Source: Synergistaceae bacterium
GTDB lineage: Bacteria; Synergistota; Synergistia; Synergistales; Aminobacteriaceae
Assembly (NCBI GenBank): GCA_017446645.1
Contig: JAFSQO010000267.1
Span: 1 to 8,239 of the forward strand
Reading direction: 5' to 3'
Length of the DNA: 8,239 bases
The notes below the pieces were generated by a model that was not told where the DNA came from, ran no database searches, and saw only the letters and a list, made by a program, of their open reading frames with translations. The position numbers were made by a program, and so were the translations under genes. Positions 6,624 through 8,239 of the stretch are shown here, in pieces (the first letter of the stretch is position 1; every line of letters starts with the position of its first letter).

Positions 6624-6644
6624 GGGCAAAAATGAATCCTGCCC
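6624..6644. repeat. short inverted repeat in divergent intergenic region
   Basis: GGGCA (6624-6628) and TGCCC (6640-6644) form a perfect 5-bp inverted repeat with an 11-base A/T-rich centre, between the divergent surface-protein and antiporter-like genes. It could be an operator or a small RNA hairpin in the leader of the minus-strand gene. No good -35/-10 pair for the minus-strand gene was found. Confidence 0.3.
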
Positions 6645-6694
6645 CTCACATTAATATGACACGCAGGACAAGCCACTAACACTCACGCAACACA

Positions 6695-6703
6695 TGCTAT
6701 AAT
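6695..6703 (+). promoter_or_regulatory. extended -10 promoter for the antiporter-like gene
   Basis: TGCTATAAT contains a perfect -10 box TATAAT (6698-6703) with the TG extension one base upstream. No recognisable -35 box lies 16-18 bases before it, as is usual for extended -10 promoters. Transcription would start near 6710 and give a leader of about 53 bases. Confidence 0.55.
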
Positions 6704-6720
6704 TCACGATAAATTCACGA
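6701..6720 (+). repeat. direct repeat AATTCACGA x2 at the promoter
   Basis: AATTCACGA occurs at 6701-6709 and again at 6712-6720, 11 bases apart, about one helical turn. The first copy overlaps the -10 box and the second lies just past the expected start site, so a repressor binding here could block transcription. The regulator is unknown. Confidence 0.35.
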
Positions 6721-6762
6721 AAACATTTGCCGTAATCTTTTACTCAGGAGATGATTGAGACC

Positions 6763-8239
6763 ATGAAGGGAAATTTTGCACTGTTATTCTTAATCCTCTG
6801 GCCCATGTTCGGAGGTGCGTTATCGTATTTCATCGGCAGGTTCAGCAGAAGGGCACGCGACTACACTGCGGACATAATCTGCCTGGTCGAGTTTGTCCTG
6901 ACTCTCTGTTGCTTCAGCTTCATGAACAGCTCTTTCACAGCTTACGGGGTCTGCGGTCTTGGCCTCAACTTGTATCTTGACGGCTTCCGGGGCGTTTACT
7001 CTGTCATAATCGCCTTCATGTGGCTGGTGACTACGGTATTTTCACGCGAGTACTTACAGCACCACAGAAATCGCAATCGCTATTATCTCTATGTCCTGAT
7101 GACTTTAGGCTCAATAATGGGGGTTTTCCTGTCAGCAGATCTCTATACAACGTTCGTATTCTTCGAGATGATGTCACTGTTCTCGTACGTAATGGTAGTT
7201 CAGGACGAGACCCGTGAAGCTCAGAGGGCTGCTCAGACTTATTTGGCAATAGCAATAATTGGCGGACTTGTAACCCTGACCGGTTTGGTTTTACTCTACT
7301 CAAAGACAGGAACATTGGATATAGCTTCACTCTCAAAGCTCGAAATCCCTAAATATGACCTGTACATACCCGGAGCCTTAATATTCACAGGATTTGCTGC
7401 AAAAGCTGCCATATTCCCTTCACATATCTGGCTGCCTACTGCACACACTGCTGCACCTGCGCCGTCGAGTGCATTGTTGTCGGGGCTTCTCACTAAGTCG
7501 GGCCTCTTTGGAATTCTAGTATTGTCGTCCGGGCCTTTCCTTCATGATGCTTATTGGGGCTTAATGCTCCTGATCCTTGCCCTGATTACTATGGTGCTGG
7601 GAGCTGTACTTGCTGTTTTCTCAGTGAACATAAAGCGGACTTTAGCGTGTTCGTCAATGTCTCAACTGGGATTTATCCTGACTGGAATAGCAATGCAGTG
7701 CTTCTTGGGTGAGAATAATGACCTTGCAATCCGGGGGACTGTGCTTTACATGATAGGTCATTCGTTGATAAAGCTGGTTTTATTCCTGTGTGCCGGAGTA
7801 GTTCACATGAATACACATAAACTTGAGCTTAATGACATCAGGGGCTTTGGCAGGGGCAAGAAAGTCCTCATGTTTGCCTTCATTATGGGAGGTCTTGGCC
7901 TAATGGGTGCACCTTTATGGAATGGCTATCTAGGAAAGACGTTAATTCATGAGAGCATCGTCGAACACATTCATCATACAAATACAACAGGGACACTTGC
8001 ATTTATGAGCTTGTCTCACGAGAGATTATTATTTAGCGTATCTGAGTGGCTGTTCCTGATTTCAGGAGGTCTTACTACGGCATATGTGATTAAGTTGTTC
8101 ATAGCGTTATTCGTTGCAAAACCTGCACCGCATATGCACGAGAAAGAAAAGTATATTTCATTCTCAAATGCTGCGTTATTGACTCTGAGTGCGTTAATTC
8201 TGCCTGTAATTGGAATGCTTCCGTATGAAACTGCCGACA
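6763..8239 (+). CDS. proton/cation-translocating membrane subunit, NuoM/MrpD/HyfB type (3' end outside window)
   Basis: The frame is open to the window end (492 codons, no stop). The protein is very hydrophobic with many membrane spans and has the antiporter-like core shared by complex I NuoL/M/N, Mrp antiporter subunits and membrane-bound hydrogenases. Key residues are in place: E135 in FFEMMSLFSYVM, K214 in FAAKAAIFPSHIWLPTAH, K245 in LLSGLLTKSGLFGI, KR at 291-292 before TLACSSMSQLGF, H333 and K337 in GHSLIKLVLF, and K392 in APLWNGYLGKTL. These are the charged residues of the proposed proton path. The exact complex cannot be told without the following genes. AGGAG (6746-6750) lies 12 bases before ATG 6763; ATG 6751 is in frame but touches the AGGAG. 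It looks like the first gene of an operon read away from the surface-protein gene. Confidence 0.88.
   Translation, partial: MKGNFALLFLILWPMFGGALSYFIGRFSRRARDYTADIICLVEFVLTLCCFSFMNSSFTAYGVCGLGLNLYLDGFRGVYSVIIAFMWLVTTVFSREYLQHHRNRNRYYLYVLMTLGSIMGVFLSADLYTTFVFFEMMSLFSYVMVVQDETREAQRAAQTYLAIAIIGGLVTLTGLVLLYSKTGTLDIASLSKLEIPKYDLYIPGALIFTGFAAKAAIFPSHIWLPTAHTAAPAPSSALLSGLLTKSGLFGILVLSSGPFLHDAYWGLMLLILALITMVLGAVLAVFSVNIKRTLACSSMSQLGFILTGIAMQCFLGENNDLAIRGTVLYMIGHSLIKLVLFLCAGVVHMNTHKLELNDIRGFGRGKKVLMFAFIMGGLGLMGAPLWNGYLGKTLIHESIVEHIHHTNTTGTLAFMSLSHERLLFSVSEWLFLISGGLTTAYVIKLFIALFVAKPAPHMHEKEKYISFSNAALLTLSALILPVIGMLPYETAD

Noticed and set aside
7031..7493. Minus-strand open frames inside the antiporter-like gene
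   Set aside because: They lie opposite a well-conserved membrane protein gene and show no domain features of their own.

Overview
The window looks like a stretch of chromosome from a member of the phylum Synergistota (Synergistetes). The strongest marker is a C-terminal tail read on the minus strand at 3543-3635. It has the Synergist-CTERM layout: a CNAGFP-type motif, a short hydrophobic stretch and a basic K/R end. A clostridial-type glutamate dehydrogenase fits the amino-acid-fermenting habit of that phylum. No rRNA, tRNA, insertion sequence or CRISPR array was seen.

Layout. (1) 1-1863, plus strand: a compact translation-related cluster. It holds the 3' end of a gene resembling a CCA-adding tRNA nucleotidyltransferase, then rplY/ctc (ribosomal protein L25) and pth (peptidyl-tRNA hydrolase), with gaps of only 24 bases. 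(2) 1864-2234: a gene-free stretch. Its first half carries three AGGAGG motifs that precede no start codon. Its second half has a near-perfect housekeeping promoter (TTGACA-17-TAATAT) followed by about 150 bases that fold into several hairpins; this is a candidate small RNA or a structured leader of the next gene. (3) 2235-3503: gdhA, followed by a GC-rich hairpin that probably ends transcription from both sides. (4) 3543-6584, minus strand, convergent with gdhA: a large surface-protein gene. It encodes a signal peptide, Pmp-like GGAI/FxxN beta-helix repeats, Ig-like (He_PIG-type) domains, a 39-bp tandem repeat coding a Pro-rich linker and, originally, further Ig-like domains, a possible leucine-rich region and the Synergist-CTERM sorting tail. 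The first 735 codons are open; the 3' part is split over all three frames and has an extra stop. (5) 6585-6762: a divergent intergenic region with an extended -10 promoter for the next gene. (6) 6763-8239, plus strand: the 5' part of a gene for a NuoM/MrpD/HyfB-type proton-translocating membrane subunit, cut by the window end.

The first block is core translation machinery. GdhA and the antiporter-like subunit belong to energy metabolism. The surface protein is the accessory element and the clearest sign of ongoing gene decay or variation. The two least explained items are the promoter-driven structured RNA before gdhA and the fragmented sorting-signal gene.
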